In this document: piece after piece, positions 18,365-31,308 of the stretch
Numbering within the stretch: the stretch's first letter is position 1
How the letters are laid out: every line of letters starts with the position of its first letter
Assembly (NCBI RefSeq): GCF_900095695.1
Contig: NZ_FMIQ01000055.1
Location: 1-64,000, forward strand
DNA length: 64,000 nucleotides
Reading direction: 5' to 3'
Source: Hafnia alvei
GTDB taxonomy: Bacteria; Pseudomonadota; Gammaproteobacteria; Enterobacterales; Enterobacteriaceae
Program-made: the position numbers and the translations under genes
The notes under the pieces: model-generated
What the model was told of the DNA's origin: nothing
Databases searched by the model: none
What the model saw: the letters and a program-made list of their open reading frames with translations, nothing else

Positions 18365-19933
18365 GTGCTAACACATTTATTAACCACCCGGCCCAAGTTT
18401 CGCGCTTTAACAGGGCTGGCTGCATCAGTATTTCTGATGCTCGCAACAACACAGGCATGGGCGTTTTCGCTAGATGATGTTGCAAAAAAAGCACAATCTC
18501 TGGCAGGGGAGTCTTTCAAGGCACCTAAAAGCAATCTGCCTTCAGAGTTTCGTGAGATGAAGTTTGCTGACTATCAGCAAATCCAATTCAATCATGACAA
18601 ACCCTATTGGAATAACCTTAAAACTCCATTCAAATTAGAGTTCTACCATCAGGGTATGTATTTCGATACGCCGGTTAAGATCAATGAAGTGACGGCAACA
18701 TCGGTTCGTCAGATCAAATATAACCCAGACTACTTTAATTTTGGCTCAGTGAAACACGACCCAGAGGCCGTGAAAGATCTGGGCTTTGCGGGTTTCAAAG
18801 TGGTTTATCCGATCAATCAGGCGGGTAAAAACGATGAAATCATGAGCATGTTGGGCGCAAGCTATTTCCGCGTTGTGGGTAAAGGCCAAGTCTATGGTCT
18901 TTCTGCGCGTGGTTTGGCTATCGATACCGCACTGCCGTCTGGTGAGGAGTTCCCGCGCTTCCGCGAATTCTGGATTGAGCGCCCGAAAGCAAAAGATAAA
19001 CACTTGGTGATTTACGCGCTGCTGGATTCTCCACGTGCGACTGGCGCATACCGCATGATTGTGACTCCGGGTACTGACACCGTGGTTGATGTGCAGTCTC
19101 GTGTTTACCTGCGCGATAAAGTGGGCGTGCTGGGCATGGCGCCGTTAACCAGCATGTATCTGTTTGGTTCAAACCAGCCATCTACTAACACTAATTATCG
19201 ACCACAGCTGCACGACTCTGAAGGCCTGTCGATTCATGCAGGTAACGGCGAATGGATCTGGCGTCCACTGAACAATCCTAAACATCTGTCCGTGAGCACT
19301 TTCAGCGTTGAAAACCCGAAAGGTTTTGGCCTGCTGCAGCGTACTCGTGATTTCTCTCAGTACGAAGACCTAGACGATCGTTACGATCTGCGTCCGGGCG
19401 CTTGGGTTGAACCACGCGGTGTTTGGGGTAAAGGTAAAGTTCAGCTGGTGGAAATTCCAACCGCCGATGAAACCAACGATAACATCGTTGCATTCTGGAT
19501 CCCGGCAAGCCTGCCAGACGTCGGAAAACCTATTAATCTGGATTACCGTCTACACTTCACTCGTGATGAAGCAAAATTGCATGACCCTGCGTTAGCGTGG
19601 GTTAAGCAGACTATGCGTTCTACCGGTGATGTGAAGCAGTCTAACCTGATTCGTGAGCCTGACGGCACAACTGCGCTGATTGTTGACTTTGTTGGTCCAG
19701 CACTGAAAGCGTTGACGCCTGATGCGCCTGTAACCACTCAGGTGACAACGGATGACAACACTAAACTGGTGCAGAACGATTTACGTTACAACCCGGTAAC
19801 CGGCGGCTGGCGTCTGACGCTACGCTTCAACGTTATCGACAACAAAAAACCGGTTGAGATGCGCGCTTATCTCATTAAAGAAGATAAACCGCTGAGTGAA
19901 ATCTGGAGCTATCAGTTACCTGCCAATGAATAA
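18365..19933 (+). CDS. opgG: periplasmic glucan biosynthesis protein OpgG
   Basis: 522 residues from the GTG at 18365, which has AGGGGGG just upstream. An upstream GTG at 18284 would add 27 residues before the signal peptide and is less likely. The signal peptide ends near TTQAWA, so the protein acts in the periplasm, where OpgG modifies the branched beta-glucan backbone. From [15 protein letters not shown] to the C-terminal WSYQLPANE it follows E. coli MdoG closely. The stop overlaps opgH by 8 nt, so the pair is one operon. Confidence 0.95.
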   Translation: MLTHLLTTRPKFRALTGLAASVFLMLATTQAWAFSLDDVAKKAQSLAGESFKAPKSNLPSEFREMKFADYQQIQFNHDKPYWNNLKTPFKLEFYHQGMYFDTPVKINEVTATSVRQIKYNPDYFNFGSVKHDPEAVKDLGFAGFKVVYPINQAGKNDEIMSMLGASYFRVVGKGQVYGLSARGLAIDTALPSGEEFPRFREFWIERPKAKDKHLVIYALLDSPRATGAYRMIVTPGTDTVVDVQSRVYLRDKVGVLGMAPLTSMYLFGSNQPSTNTNYRPQLHDSEGLSIHAGNGEWIWRPLNNPKHLSVSTFSVENPKGFGLLQRTRDFSQYEDLDDRYDLRPGAWVEPRGVWGKGKVQLVEIPTADETNDNIVAFWIPASLPDVGKPINLDYRLHFTRDEAKLHDPALAWVKQTMRSTGDVKQSNLIREPDGTTALIVDFVGPALKALTPDAPVTTQVTTDDNTKLVQNDLRYNPVTGGWRLTLRFNVIDNKKPVEMRAYLIKEDKPLSEIWSYQLPANE

Positions 19934-22475
19934 GTCTACTGAGAATGCCGATGCCTATCTAAAGGCATTGGCGATGAGCGCGGAGCAAGAAGCCGCGCTC
20001 AGGCAGCAAATGACCGCATCACAGGAAGTTTCTGTGGATGCGGTGCATAGGTCGCTGGCCTCAGACGATGTTCAACTGTCGGATTTAGAGGCGCTCGATG
20101 CGCCTCTTTGTTCAGTTGAATCACGTCTTGAAATGGGCTGGTCGGATACGCTGGAAGAAAAAGCATTGCTGACAAAAGATGCGGCAGGACGAACTGCGAT
20201 CAAAGCAATGCCAACCATCAAACGTACGTCGATGTTTCCTGAAAAGTGGCGTACCAATCCGGTTGGCCGCATGTGGGATGGCCTACTAGGTAGAACGCAG
20301 CCGCCGAAACACCAGTTTAAAACCGCGGCAGAGGCCGAGGCTGATAAACGCTGGCGTAAAGTGGGCTCAATGCGCCGCTGGATTTTGCTGATCCTGATGC
20401 TAACCCAGACAGTGATTGCCACGTGGTACATGAAAACCATTCTGCCGTATCAAGGGTGGGAGTGGATCGATCCAGCCTCAATGCTGGAGAAACCGATCAT
20501 GCAGTCGGTGATGGAGCTGCTGCCCTATGTTCTTCAGTTTGGAATATTAGTGCTGTTTGCCATTCTCTTCTGTTGGGTGTCGGCCGGGTTCTGGACGGCG
20601 CTGATGGGCTTCCTTCAGCTCTTGATTGGCCGCGATAAATACAGTATTTCGGCCACGACGGTCGGGGACGAAGCGCTCAATCCGAAGCATCGCACCGCAC
20701 TTATCATGCCTATTTGTAACGAAGACGTATCCCGCGTATTTGCAGGGCTGCGTGCGACCTACGAATCGGTGGTGGCGACAGGACAAATCGAGCATTTTGA
20801 CATCTTTGTGCTGAGCGACAGCTACGACCCTGATATTTGCGTAGCTGAGCAAAAAGCATGGATGGAGATTTGCAAAGAAGTCGGCGGTGAAGGGCGTATT
20901 TTCTATCGCCGTCGTCGTCGTCGTGTGAAACGCAAATCCGGTAACATCGATGACTTCTGTCGTCGTTGGGGCGGAGAATACAGCTACATGGTTATTCTTG
21001 ATGCCGATAGCGTGATGAGCGGCGATTGCTTAACCAATTTGGTTCGTCTGATGGAAGCCAACCCAAGCGCGGGGATTATTCAATCTGCGCCGAAGGCAAC
21101 CGGTATGGACACTATGTATGCGCGTATTCAGCAGTTTGCAACGCGTGTATACGGGCCATTATTTACCGCAGGTCTGCATTTCTGGCAGTTAGGTGAATCC
21201 CATTATTGGGGCCACAACGCCATTATTCGAGTGAAGCCGTTTATCGAACACTGTGCGTTGGCACCGTTGCCGGGCAGCGGTACCTTTGCTGGTTCCATTT
21301 TGTCACATGACTTTGTGGAAGCCGCATTGATGCGTCGTGCTGGTTGGGGGGTGTGGATTGCCTATGACCTGCCGGGTTCCTACGAGGAATTACCACCGAA
21401 CCTGCTAGATGAGCTTAAGCGTGACCGTCGTTGGTGCCAGGGTAACCTGATGAACTTCCGCCTCTTCTTGGTGAAAGGGATGCACCCGGTTCACCGTGCG
21501 GTGTTCCTGACGGGCGTGATGTCGTATCTGTCGGCACCGCTATGGTTTATGTTCTTGGTGCTTTCAACGGCGCTGCAGGTGGTGCATACGCTGATGGAGC
21601 CACAGTACTTCCTGCAGCCGCGGCAGCTATTCCCTGTTTGGCCGCAGTGGCGTCCTGAACTGGCGATTGCGCTGTTCTCAACCACCTTGGTGCTGTTATT
21701 CCTGCCAAAACTGCTGTCAGTGGTGCTGATTTGGGCTAAGGGTGCGAAAGAGTACGGTGGTTCGTTCCGCCTGCTGATTTCTATGTTGCTGGAGATGTTG
21801 TTCTCCGTGCTGCTGGCACCGGTACGTATGATTTTCCATACCGTATTTGTGGTGAGCGCGTTCCTTGGCTGGTCAATCACTTGGCAGTCACCGCAGCGTG
21901 ATGATGATGCGACGCCATGGAGTGAAGCTTTCCGTCGCCACGGTTCGCAGTGTTTACTCGGCCTTATCTGGGCGGGTGGCGTTGCGGTGCTGGATTTGCG
22001 TTTCCTCTGGTGGCTGTCACCGATCGTGGTGTCGTTGATCCTTTCGCCAGTGGTGTCGGTTATTACTAGCCGTCGCACGCTGGGCGTGAAGTGCAAACGT
22101 GCCAAGATCTTCTTGATCCCTGAAGAGTATTCTCCTCCGGTTGAGATGGTGGCGACCGAGCGTTACGTTGAGCTTAACAACAAGCGTGAACTCGATCATG
22201 GCTTCCTGCGTGCGGTGTTTGATCCTGCGTACAATGCACTGGCTACCGCGATGGCAACTTCTCGTCATCATGCGCATGCTGCAATTGCAAAAGCGCGTGA
22301 AGAGCGCGTAGAAAAAGCGTTGAGCACGGGGCCTCAGGAGCTTAGCCGAGACGAGCGTTTGGCGCTGCTGAGCGATCCTGTTACGTTGGCTCGTCTGCAT
22401 CAGTTACTGTGGAGCACGCCAGAACGCTACCCACAGTGGACTCAGGCTTATCAGGCATTGAAGCCAGTGGCTTAA
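19926..22475 (+). CDS. opgH: glucan glucosyltransferase OpgH
   Basis: 849 residues (E. coli OpgH 847), start ATG at 19926 inside the opgG stop region; the upstream frame is opgG antiframe. GT2 family glycosyltransferase that polymerises and exports beta-1,2 glucan from UDP-glucose. Visible: two N-terminal TM segments (about 140-230), the catalytic domain with the DADS motif ([12 protein letters not shown], about 365), the QRRRW-like motif as RDRRWCQGN (about 500), then six or so TM segments. A stretch RRRRRR occurs near 340. In E. coli OpgH also inhibits FtsZ when UDP-glucose is abundant. Confidence 0.96.
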   Translation: MNKSTENADAYLKALAMSAEQEAALRQQMTASQEVSVDAVHRSLASDDVQLSDLEALDAPLCSVESRLEMGWSDTLEEKALLTKDAAGRTAIKAMPTIKRTSMFPEKWRTNPVGRMWDGLLGRTQPPKHQFKTAAEAEADKRWRKVGSMRRWILLILMLTQTVIATWYMKTILPYQGWEWIDPASMLEKPIMQSVMELLPYVLQFGILVLFAILFCWVSAGFWTALMGFLQLLIGRDKYSISATTVGDEALNPKHRTALIMPICNEDVSRVFAGLRATYESVVATGQIEHFDIFVLSDSYDPDICVAEQKAWMEICKEVGGEGRIFYRRRRRRVKRKSGNIDDFCRRWGGEYSYMVILDADSVMSGDCLTNLVRLMEANPSAGIIQSAPKATGMDTMYARIQQFATRVYGPLFTAGLHFWQLGESHYWGHNAIIRVKPFIEHCALAPLPGSGTFAGSILSHDFVEAALMRRAGWGVWIAYDLPGSYEELPPNLLDELKRDRRWCQGNLMNFRLFLVKGMHPVHRAVFLTGVMSYLSAPLWFMFLVLSTALQVVHTLMEPQYFLQPRQLFPVWPQWRPELAIALFSTTLVLLFLPKLLSVVLIWAKGAKEYGGSFRLLISMLLEMLFSVLLAPVRMIFHTVFVVSAFLGWSITWQSPQRDDDATPWSEAFRRHGSQCLLGLIWAGGVAVLDLRFLWWLSPIVVSLILSPVVSVITSRRTLGVKCKRAKIFLIPEEYSPPVEMVATERYVELNNKRELDHGFLRAVFDPAYNALATAMATSRHHAHAAIAKAREERVEKALSTGPQELSRDERLALLSDPVTLARLHQLLWSTPERYPQWTQAYQALKPVA

Positions 22476-22496
22476 CCGCTTAGCTGAGCTAAATGT

Positions 22497-22534
22497 AAAA
22501 AGGGTGTTTGCCGAAAAGCAAACACCCTTTTTTT
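22497..22534. terminator. bidirectional terminator of opgH and the convergent gene
   Basis: AAAAAGGGTGTTTG pairs with CAAACACCCTTTTT over a short loop. T-runs are present on both strands between two convergent genes. Confidence 0.9.
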
Positions 22535-22543
22535 ATCTCGCGA

Positions 22544-23365
22544 TTAAGGATGGGCTGCGCGGTGAGGCGGGTAGTACAAGATGTCTTGTTGCAGCATAAA
22601 GCGTGATGTGATGCTTTTAAGCTCGCCTTGGTAATCAAAGCTGATGATTTCCTGTTTCTCTGACAGTATACAGTTCCCGCTGTTATCCCATTTTTGGCAC
22701 TCGGTGATATAGGTAACATGAGGCGTTTTGGTGATAGAGCTGAGATCCTTGCCGTTATCGGTAAAGGTTGAAAGGGTGTCATTGTCGTTTTTCACGACTT
22801 TCTCTAATCGTCCATCGGGACGATACAGATACATACCAAATCCAGGATTACGGCCAACGGCAACGTAGAAACGCACCTGATCGTCAGGCGTGTAAAAATA
22901 GTACTGATTAGTAATGCCGATAGTGTTGTCGCCAGCTTCAACTTCGGTCACCTTCACAATCCGGCCACGATCGTCCATTTTATAGGCGCTGATGAGCTGC
23001 GAAACATCTTGCTCATTGCTGGTTTGGACCATCACTACGCTGCGACTCATCCAACCAATATCATCCAGCATTAAGCGACTTTCCCAAACGGGGTTGGGAC
23101 CGTAGCTTTGGCTGGCGGCCTCGATTTGTCCGTTACGAGCAAACTCGATGCTGATATCGCGCAGCGTATCTTGGCTCTCTGGACCGATAACGTATTGATG
23201 ATAGCTTTTGGCTGGGCCAACGATATCGCCTTCCATCAAGATAATATTGTTGGAACGCACAATGTGAGAATTGCCAATAATCGGTGGAGCCGCTATCGCG
23301 CCAGACGGTAATAACACAACGGCGAGTAGCGTTGCAGCAGCGAGTAAAGTCTCTGGGGGCCGCAT
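22544..23365 (-). CDS. exported protein of unknown function
   Basis: 273 residues, start at 23365 with AGGAG six nt upstream. A signal peptide (about 1-25, ..LLPSGAIAA) is followed by an all-soluble domain rich in beta-prone repeats of the kind YxYxPDGRLEKV and YKMDDRGRIVKV, reminiscent of YD-type repeats. Two cysteines near the C-terminus (TECQKWDNSGNC) could form a disulphide in the periplasm. I do not recognise the family. It is convergent with opgH; no operon partner. Confidence 0.8.
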   Translation of the reverse strand: MRPPETLLAAATLLAVVLLPSGAIAAPPIIGNSHIVRSNNIILMEGDIVGPAKSYHQYVIGPESQDTLRDISIEFARNGQIEAASQSYGPNPVWESRLMLDDIGWMSRSVVMVQTSNEQDVSQLISAYKMDDRGRIVKVTEVEAGDNTIGITNQYYFYTPDDQVRFYVAVGRNPGFGMYLYRPDGRLEKVVKNDNDTLSTFTDNGKDLSSITKTPHVTYITECQKWDNSGNCILSEKQEIISFDYQGELKSITSRFMLQQDILYYPPHRAAHP

Positions 23366-23543
23366 TCATGCTCCTTGTTGCGGTATGATTTAGCTAAATC
23401 GCGCCTAGAGAAAATCGTCGTCAGGCACAATTTATCGTGACTATCAGTGATGCAAACGTGTCTTAATTAATCATACACTAGGCTAGAAATAGAAGAGGGA
23501 CTGAATGGGCTATGCGGTAGGAATTCACGGCCCTGAGCGATAA

Positions 23544-23942
23544 TTATTGAGGCGTTGATAGTCGATTTGCGATTTCAATCAGATTGCCGTCTGGGTCGCG
23601 CAAATAAATAGAACTAATTTTCCCGGTGGCGCCGGTGCGGGTTACTGGCCCTTCAATAATCTCGACGCCGCAGCCAATCACCCATAAAACTACTTCCTGC
23701 AATGGCTGCGCCGTAATAAAGCAGAGATCGGCGCTGCCCGGCGTTGGATGTTTAGCATGTGGACGAAAAGGGGATTTAGCCGCGTGAAGATTGATTTTTT
23801 GCTCACCAAACGTGAGCGCCGTACGGCCTTCGCTGCCAAAGGTTTCAACGCCCATCCCCAGAACCTGCTGATAAAACTGTACGGATTTATCGATATTAGC
23901 AACGGTGAGGACTAAATGATCCAGCGCGGAGAGTTTAAGCAT
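23544..23942 (-). CDS. VOC (glyoxalase/dioxygenase-fold) family protein
   Basis: 132 residues. Two beta-alpha-beta-beta-beta modules: LDHLVLTVANIDKSVQFYQQVLGM at the N-terminus and YLRDPDGNLIEIANR at the C-terminus. The metal-site residues His (8-9), a middle His or Asp, and Glu (about 125) are in expected places. Such proteins include glyoxalases and fosfomycin-type enzymes; substrate not predictable. Confidence 0.88.
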   Translation of the reverse strand: MLKLSALDHLVLTVANIDKSVQFYQQVLGMGVETFGSEGRTALTFGEQKINLHAAKSPFRPHAKHPTPGSADLCFITAQPLQEVVLWVIGCGVEIIEGPVTRTGATGKISSIYLRDPDGNLIEIANRLSTPQ

Positions 23943-24079
23943 GGGCAGGCGGCTCCAAAAAATGATGCGAATATGAGTGAAAACGATATCGAAGAATAAA
24001 ACGTTATTCAGCCACCATAACGTTTTACTCTGATGTTATTCAACATTTACGCAACAGATAGGAGCACAGACCAGATCGG

Positions 24080-24847
24080 TTATGCGTGACCGCACACTTC
24101 GCAGGCAGGGTTTTTAGGTAGCGTCATCGAACGCCACTGAGAGCTCATGGCGTCGTACATCATCAGCCGCCCACGGGGAACCGTGCCGAAATGAGCCAAT
24201 AGCTTAATGGCTTCCATCGCCTGCGTAGCCCCAATAATCCCGACCAATGGCGACATTACACCCGCTTCCACACAGGTGAGGGCGTTAGCACCAAATAAGC
24301 GGCTTAAACAACGATAGCAAGGCTCATCGTCTTGATAGGTAAATACGCTGACTTGCCCTTCCATGCGGATAGCGGCACCGGATACCAACGGCTTATGCAA
24401 ATTGAAGCACAAGCGATTAAGACGATCGCGAATCTCCACGTTATCCGTACAGTCGAGAACCACGTCAGCCTGTGCGATAAGCGCGGTGAGACCGCTATCC
24501 TCTAGCACGGCATCAACGATGTTTATCTGCGTATGAGGGTTAATCTCTTGGAGCGACAAACGTGCCGACTCGACTTTTGGCATCCCGATTCGTGCATCGC
24601 GGTGCAAGATTTGGCGCTGCAAGTTAGAAAGAGATACCGTATCGAAGTCGACAAGCGTCAGGGTACCCACGCCAGCCGCCGCCAGATATTGGCTTGCAGG
24701 GCAGCCTAAACCACCCAAGCCAATAATTAGCGCATGCGATGCTTTTAGCTTTTCCTGCCCGTCGAAATCAAAACCGCGCAGCACGATCTGGCGGTTATAT
24801 CGCATCATCTCAGCATCGCTAAGCTCTTCGGGGATCTCTTTGCTCAT
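24080..24847 (-). CDS. moeB: molybdopterin-synthase adenylyltransferase MoeB
   Basis: 255 residues (E. coli 249). ThiF/E1-like enzyme that adenylates the C-terminus of MoaD. Nucleotide motif GLGGLGCPASQYLAAAGVG (about 43-61), catalytic Asp in DCTDN, and two zinc cysteine pairs (CYRCLS and CEVCG). It starts 2 nt after moeA, in one operon, as in E. coli. Confidence 0.97.
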   Translation of the reverse strand: MSKEIPEELSDAEMMRYNRQIVLRGFDFDGQEKLKASHALIIGLGGLGCPASQYLAAAGVGTLTLVDFDTVSLSNLQRQILHRDARIGMPKVESARLSLQEINPHTQINIVDAVLEDSGLTALIAQADVVLDCTDNVEIRDRLNRLCFNLHKPLVSGAAIRMEGQVSVFTYQDDEPCYRCLSRLFGANALTCVEAGVMSPLVGIIGATQAMEAIKLLAHFGTVPRGRLMMYDAMSSQWRSMTLPKNPACEVCGHA

Positions 24848-24849
24848 GC

Positions 24850-26088
24850 TTAAAATCTCAGCAGCGGATTAAATAGTTCGACATCGACTAGCTCACCGGC
24901 TTTGACCGAGCCGCGCTCGCGCTCTAAAACAATGAAAGCATTGCCGAGGGTAAATGAGCTAAAGACGTGTGAACCCTGATGTCCGGTGGTGCGCACCTCT
25001 AGCTCGCCCTGAGCATTTGCGCTGACGATGCCACGCTGGAAATCTAAACGACCCGGTGATTTTTTCAGCGGAGTTATCGCCTTGGCTTTTAAGCGCGCCG
25101 GTGGCTGCCAGTGGGTATCGCCAGAAAGATGCGCAATCAGCGGTTGCACCAGCTGATAGAACGTCACTACGGCTGAAACAGGGTTGCCCGGCAGGCCGCA
25201 GAACAGTGCGCGATTAAGTTGGCCAAAAGCGAAAGGTTTACCCGGCTTCATGGCCAGTTTCCAGAAACTGATTTTTCCGACTTCATCTAAAATTTGTTTG
25301 GTGAAATCGGCTTCGCCAACGGAAACACCACCGCTGCTAATCAATAAATCAGCATGCAGATCGCCCGCTTTGAAGGCCTCGCGCAGCGCCTGTGGATCGT
25401 CGCGGATAATGCCGAGATCGATAATCTCGCAGTGCATTTGCTCAAGCATTAAACGCACAGCAAAGCGGTTAGTGTCGTAAATCTGGCCATCTTGCAGTGG
25501 GGTTCCCACCGGCTGTAATTCGTCGCCGGTTGAAAACAGAGCGACTTTCAGCTTACGTACAACCTTAATTTGAGCAATACCCAAAGATGCCAATAGAGGA
25601 AGTTCGGCGGTGCCTAAACGTACGCCGGCAGCTAATACTTCAGCGCCTTGGCGAATATCTTCCCCGGCCAAACGGATATTTTGCCCCTGCACTGGCATCG
25701 CTGTAAAACGCACGCCTTGTTCGCTGAGTTCAGCCTGCTCTTGCATGATAACCGCATCGGCTCCAGCCGGTACGGGCGCGCCTGTCATAATACGAATGAC
25801 GCTGCCTGCTGGCCATTCACCGCTGAACGGGCTGCCTGCAAATGCTTTGCCAGCGACAGGAAGCACGGCGTCTGGCGTGATGTCTTGCAAACGAACGGCG
25901 TATCCGTCCATCGCCGAGTTAGCAAACGGAGGAACATTTAACGGAGAAATAACGGGAAGCGCGGTGATACGGCCAGCGGCATCGGTCAGCGCCACGTCTT
26001 CAACATCGGAAATGGCTGATGTTTGTGAAAGCAGTTTTTCCAGCGCTTGCTCAATAGAAATCAAATCAGAGGTGTTGTAACAATCCAT
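24850..26088 (-). CDS. moeA: molybdopterin molybdotransferase MoeA
   Basis: 412 residues (E. coli 411). Inserts molybdate into adenylated molybdopterin. Family motifs: [13 protein letters not shown] (about 52-64), [33 protein letters not shown] and [11 protein letters not shown]. The operon with moeB is intact. An open frame (156 aa) on the opposite strand is a shadow. Confidence 0.97.
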   Translation of the reverse strand: MDCYNTSDLISIEQALEKLLSQTSAISDVEDVALTDAAGRITALPVISPLNVPPFANSAMDGYAVRLQDITPDAVLPVAGKAFAGSPFSGEWPAGSVIRIMTGAPVPAGADAVIMQEQAELSEQGVRFTAMPVQGQNIRLAGEDIRQGAEVLAAGVRLGTAELPLLASLGIAQIKVVRKLKVALFSTGDELQPVGTPLQDGQIYDTNRFAVRLMLEQMHCEIIDLGIIRDDPQALREAFKAGDLHADLLISSGGVSVGEADFTKQILDEVGKISFWKLAMKPGKPFAFGQLNRALFCGLPGNPVSAVVTFYQLVQPLIAHLSGDTHWQPPARLKAKAITPLKKSPGRLDFQRGIVSANAQGELEVRTTGHQGSHVFSSFTLGNAFIVLERERGSVKAGELVDVELFNPLLRF

Positions 26089-26249
26089 CGGTTGGCTCCG
26101 TGCAGGGTTCCCGACAGCCGATCTCAGCTCAGGAGGGAATAAATAATGCGGCTATTATGGCAGAAATCGAAGAAGGGGAGAACGCTCGCGTAGCCCGCTT
26201 ATAGTCCGCGTAGGTAGGTTCAGAAGGATATATCGATAGTCATCATTAA

Positions 26250-26272
26250 AAATGGCCGCAGGTGCGGCCATG
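26250..26272 (-). terminator. terminator after the S-formylglutathione hydrolase gene
   Basis: ATGGCCGCA / TGCGGCCAT stem. On the minus strand TTTTTA follows. It ends the leftward LysR-frmA-esterase operon. Confidence 0.85.
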
Positions 26273-26302
26273 AAATTCAGCGTGAATGAAATCTCACCCA
26301 CA

Positions 26303-27145
26303 TTACGCTAAGCCAAGGTGTTCGGCATGGAAGCGTAGATGATCTTCAATAAACGTCGCGATAGTAAAGTAGCTATGGTCATAGCCCGGTTGGATCCGTA
26401 ATCGGAGCGACCATTCGTGCTGACGAGCTAATTCGGCAAGTTTGGCGGGTTGTAATTGATCCGCTAAAAACTGATCGTCATCACCCTGATCGATGAGGAT
26501 CGGGAACGTTGGCTTTTGCTGCGCAATCAGACAACAGCTGTCATAGCGCTGCCAAAGAGACCGATCGTCGCCCAGGTAGGCCGCGAAGGCTTTTCGCCCC
26601 CAAGGTACCTGCGTTGGGTTAACGATAGGCGCAAAGGCAGACACCGACGAATACTGATGTGGATTACGTAATGCCAACGTCAGAGCGCCATGTCCGCCCA
26701 TCGAGTGACCGCTGATGGACTGTTTATCACTGACGTTGAAATGTTCGCGAATAAGCGCTGGCAATTCCTGCGTGATGTAATCATCCATTCGATAATGGCT
26801 ATTCCACGGCGCCTGCGTGGCGTTGAGATAAAAACCAGCCCCTTGTCCCAGATCGTAACCCGCATCGTTAGGCACTTCATCGCCGCGCGGGCTGGTATCT
26901 GGGATCACTAATGCTAAACCTAGCTCAGACGCAATGCGCTGTGCGCCCGCCTTAGTGGAGAAATTTTCGTCATTGCAGGTTAAGCCTGACAGCCAATACA
27001 GTACCGGCGGCGGTGCGTCGTCGGCTGTGGGAGGCAAATAGATGCTAAATGTCATTAGACAGTTGAGTGCATCAGATGCGTGGCGATAGCGTTGCTGCCA
27101 GCCATTAAACAGACGATGCTCTTCTAACAGTTCCAGTGAATCCAC
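26303..27145 (-). CDS. yeiG: S-formylglutathione hydrolase
   Basis: 280-residue alpha/beta hydrolase of the esterase D family that releases formate and glutathione from S-formylglutathione. Nucleophile in [11 protein letters not shown] (about 148), acid Asp in [10 protein letters not shown], catalytic His in PGYDHSYF. E. coli has two such enzymes, FrmB and YeiG. Position relative to folE favours yeiG, while operon linkage to frmA resembles frmB. It lies 74 nt after frmA with a 10-bp hairpin (27164-27192) in the gap. Confidence 0.93.
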   Translation of the reverse strand: MDSLELLEEHRLFNGWQQRYRHASDALNCLMTFSIYLPPTADDAPPPVLYWLSGLTCNDENFSTKAGAQRIASELGLALVIPDTSPRGDEVPNDAGYDLGQGAGFYLNATQAPWNSHYRMDDYITQELPALIREHFNVSDKQSISGHSMGGHGALTLALRNPHQYSSVSAFAPIVNPTQVPWGRKAFAAYLGDDRSLWQRYDSCCLIAQQKPTFPILIDQGDDDQFLADQLQPAKLAELARQHEWSLRLRIQPGYDHSYFTIATFIEDHLRFHAEHLGLA

Positions 27146-27219
27146 GACGTTCTCCTATCCGAGATAATGGGCGTAAGCATCGCGCCCATTATTTTGGGTA
27201 TATCCGTTATTCGCTTTGA

Positions 27220-29287
<2,068 letters not shown>

Positions 29288-29302
29288 ACTCATTCTCTTA
29301 AC

Positions 29303-29329
29303 GTGAATAATTTTATATAAAATATTCAC
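29303..29329. promoter_or_regulatory. palindromic operator of the PtrR-like gene
   Basis: 27-bp near-palindrome with arms GTGAATA / TATTCAC around an A/T core, 16 bp before the LysR start. Arms are conserved in the second copy at 32197-32223 although the core differs, as expected for a binding site of this regulator. Confidence 0.6.
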
Positions 29330-29579
29330 TTTTCATGATGCTTTTGCAAGCAGAGTTTGTATGAAATCAACTTTATTGACGTTGCAGGGGGGTGACAAAC
29401 CCAGCTGATAGCGGATATGACAATATAAGATTAAAAGTGTAATGGTGCGGAAGATGGTGATCATGTACACGGTATCGTTGGGGCTTATAAAACACATTTC
29501 GTAAATCTAGTTATGATAAAGATAGTTATTAGGTGTTGGCTGTTTTTTTCTTATTGTATTTTAAATAATAAAATAGTTA

Positions 29580-30077
29580 TCAAAGTAAAGAAAAATAATG
29601 GCTTATGACGGTAATGAATAAAACGATATTAAAATAGCATATAAACCTTATATCGTACTGTTGTTGCATGATATTTATTATTAATTCGCTTCTATTATAA
29701 CCATGCTTTTCCTCTGAAGAGGGGAGCAACAGCTGTATATCTTCCTGTTTTCCCATGGCTATGTCTTTACAGGAGGTAAGCGAAAAACGATATCCCTTAT
29801 TTCTTATTGTTAATATGGTGTTTTTTAACCCACAAATAGCAAGTGCTCGTCTAACTCTATGAATTAATTGTGATAAATTATCTATATACTCGTGGTTTTC
29901 AGCATCGTCAGGCCATAGCTCAGCAATAACCTCTTCCTTCGTTAATATTTTATCAGCATGTTTAATCAAGAGTTTTAGCAGCATGATTTCCATATAAGAT
30001 AAATGAATATAGCTATCTTCATAGCATATACATTGATTGCTAAGATCAATGTGGCATCTTTCGTTTAGCATTAACAT
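29580..30077 (-). CDS. winged-helix regulator with C-terminal membrane segment
   Basis: 165 residues. Residues 5-98 form an OmpR/PhoB-type winged helix of the ToxR/CadC class (LSYMEIMLLKLLIKHADKI, EVIAELWP, IDNLSQLIHRVRRAL, ILTIRNKGYRF). A polar linker (about 100-140) leads to one hydrophobic segment near the C-terminus (FICYFNIVLFITVISHYF) with almost no periplasmic domain. This fits a membrane-anchored one-component activator that lost or never had a sensor domain. The gene is AT-rich and lies next to chitin genes, which it may have controlled (inference). Confidence 0.8.
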   Translation of the reverse strand: MLMLNERCHIDLSNQCICYEDSYIHLSYMEIMLLKLLIKHADKILTKEEVIAELWPDDAENHEYIDNLSQLIHRVRRALAICGLKNTILTIRNKGYRFSLTSCKDIAMGKQEDIQLLLPSSEEKHGYNRSELIINIMQQQYDIRFICYFNIVLFITVISHYFSLL

Positions 30078-30714
30078 AATCTACCTCTCAGGTATAGAAC
30101 ACGTAAAATAGATGCTTGTTATGGCATTGGGTATTATTTTTTTGAACTTTCATGATTTGTCTCTTTCTGTGAATGTACTAAAAATCTTACTTTATTTATT
30201 GTGAATATCTCAAGTGAATTGTCACATAATAATTTATATTTTGTTTATACATACATGCAAAAGATCATTAGCAGTAAAATATTCACTCGTGTTATTGATA
30301 ATGTTAAAATAACGATATCACTATGATAATAGACAAAAAATATTCTTTACAGGAGACGTGATTAATTAATTTTTTGGCTATTTCTGCGTGGATACAGCTG
30401 CAACAACATCCCCCTCTAATATCCATATGTTTAGTGTGTGAATGTGGGCGTCAGGTAATGATGCATGATTAACGAAAAATTCATGTATTTAATTTTAAAA
30501 TTATGTTTATTTAAATATCTTTGGTAGTGAATTATTTAATTAAAATAAAATTATTAATATTTTAAAAATATTAATATTGAAGCGTTAAGTTGTTTTTAAA
30601 TTTTAATATATTAAATTTTATTTTTCTTGGTGTGTTTTTATTGTTAACTGGGGTTGTGCGAAATAATTCTATTTTTCACATCAAATAAGTTACTCAGTTA
30701 ATAAGGAAAAAAAT
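30078..30714. other. AT-rich intergenic region
   Basis: 637 bp with no supported gene between the divergent regulator and the LPMO gene. Very AT-rich. A 23-bp near-palindrome made only of A and T lies at 30553-30575. Such DNA is typical of H-NS-silenced acquired regions (inference) and must hold the LPMO promoter. A ribosome site AAGGA precedes the LPMO ATG. Confidence 0.6.
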
Positions 30715-31308
30715 ATGAACAAGAAATTACACGCGTTAATTTCAACTTCAGTGCTGGCTGCCGGTATTATGCTGTATTGCCAAGGTTCTTATGCTCATGG
30801 GTATGTGACTTCTCCACCAAGTCGAGCCTATCAGTGCCAACAAGGTGTTAATCATGATTGTGGCTCAGTCCAATATGAACCACAAAGTATTGAAGGACAG
30901 GGGCAATTTCCTTCTGGCGGACCTGCTGATGGTCACTTGGCTAGTGGCGGTAAAGACAACTTTGGCGACTTAGATAGTCAAAGCCCAACCCGTTGGGTAA
31001 AAACCTCAATTAAAAGCGGGGATAATACGTTTGTATGGAATCTAACCGCACAGCATAAAACCTCAAGCTGGAAATATTATCTAACCAAGCCAGGCTGGAA
31101 TAATGCGAAGCCACTGACACGTGCTGATTTCAATCTCAAGCCGTTTTGTCAGTTTAATGATAATGGTGCCATGCCTGATCAGACTGTGACCCATAAGTGT
31201 ACTATTCCAACAGGTAATACGGGCTATCAGGTTATTCTGGCTGTTTGAAATATTGAAGATACTACCAATGCATTTTATCAAGCAATTGATGTAAACATTA
31301 CTGATTAA
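30715..31308 (+). pseudogene. AA10 lytic polysaccharide monooxygenase (CBP21-like), nonsense-interrupted
   Basis: Conceptual 197-residue secreted copper enzyme that oxidatively cleaves chitin. The signal peptide ends ..GSYA-HGYV, leaving His28 as the N-terminal copper ligand. His114 (LTAQHKTSSW) is the second ligand. Cysteines 41, 49, 145 and 162 fit the two disulphides. Codon 178 is TGA at 31246-31248, where CBP21 of Serratia has Trp; then the frame continues perfectly (NIEDTTNAFYQAIDVNITD) to TAA at 31306, including the axial Phe187. As written the product stops at 177 residues. Total length equals CBP21. Recent mutation, sequencing error or read-through are the options. Confidence 0.88.

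Noticed and set aside
25610-26080. 156-aa frame antisense to moeA
   Set aside because: Shadow; Ser/Ala/Pro-rich composition typical of antisense reading of a GC-balanced gene.
26146-26193. 15-codon leader peptide on the plus strand after AGGAGGG
   Set aside because: No gene follows on that strand; adjacent moeA points the other way.
30715-31308. TGA read as selenocysteine in the LPMO gene
   Set aside because: The position is Trp in the family and I see no SECIS-like hairpin directly after the TGA; a nonsense change is simpler.
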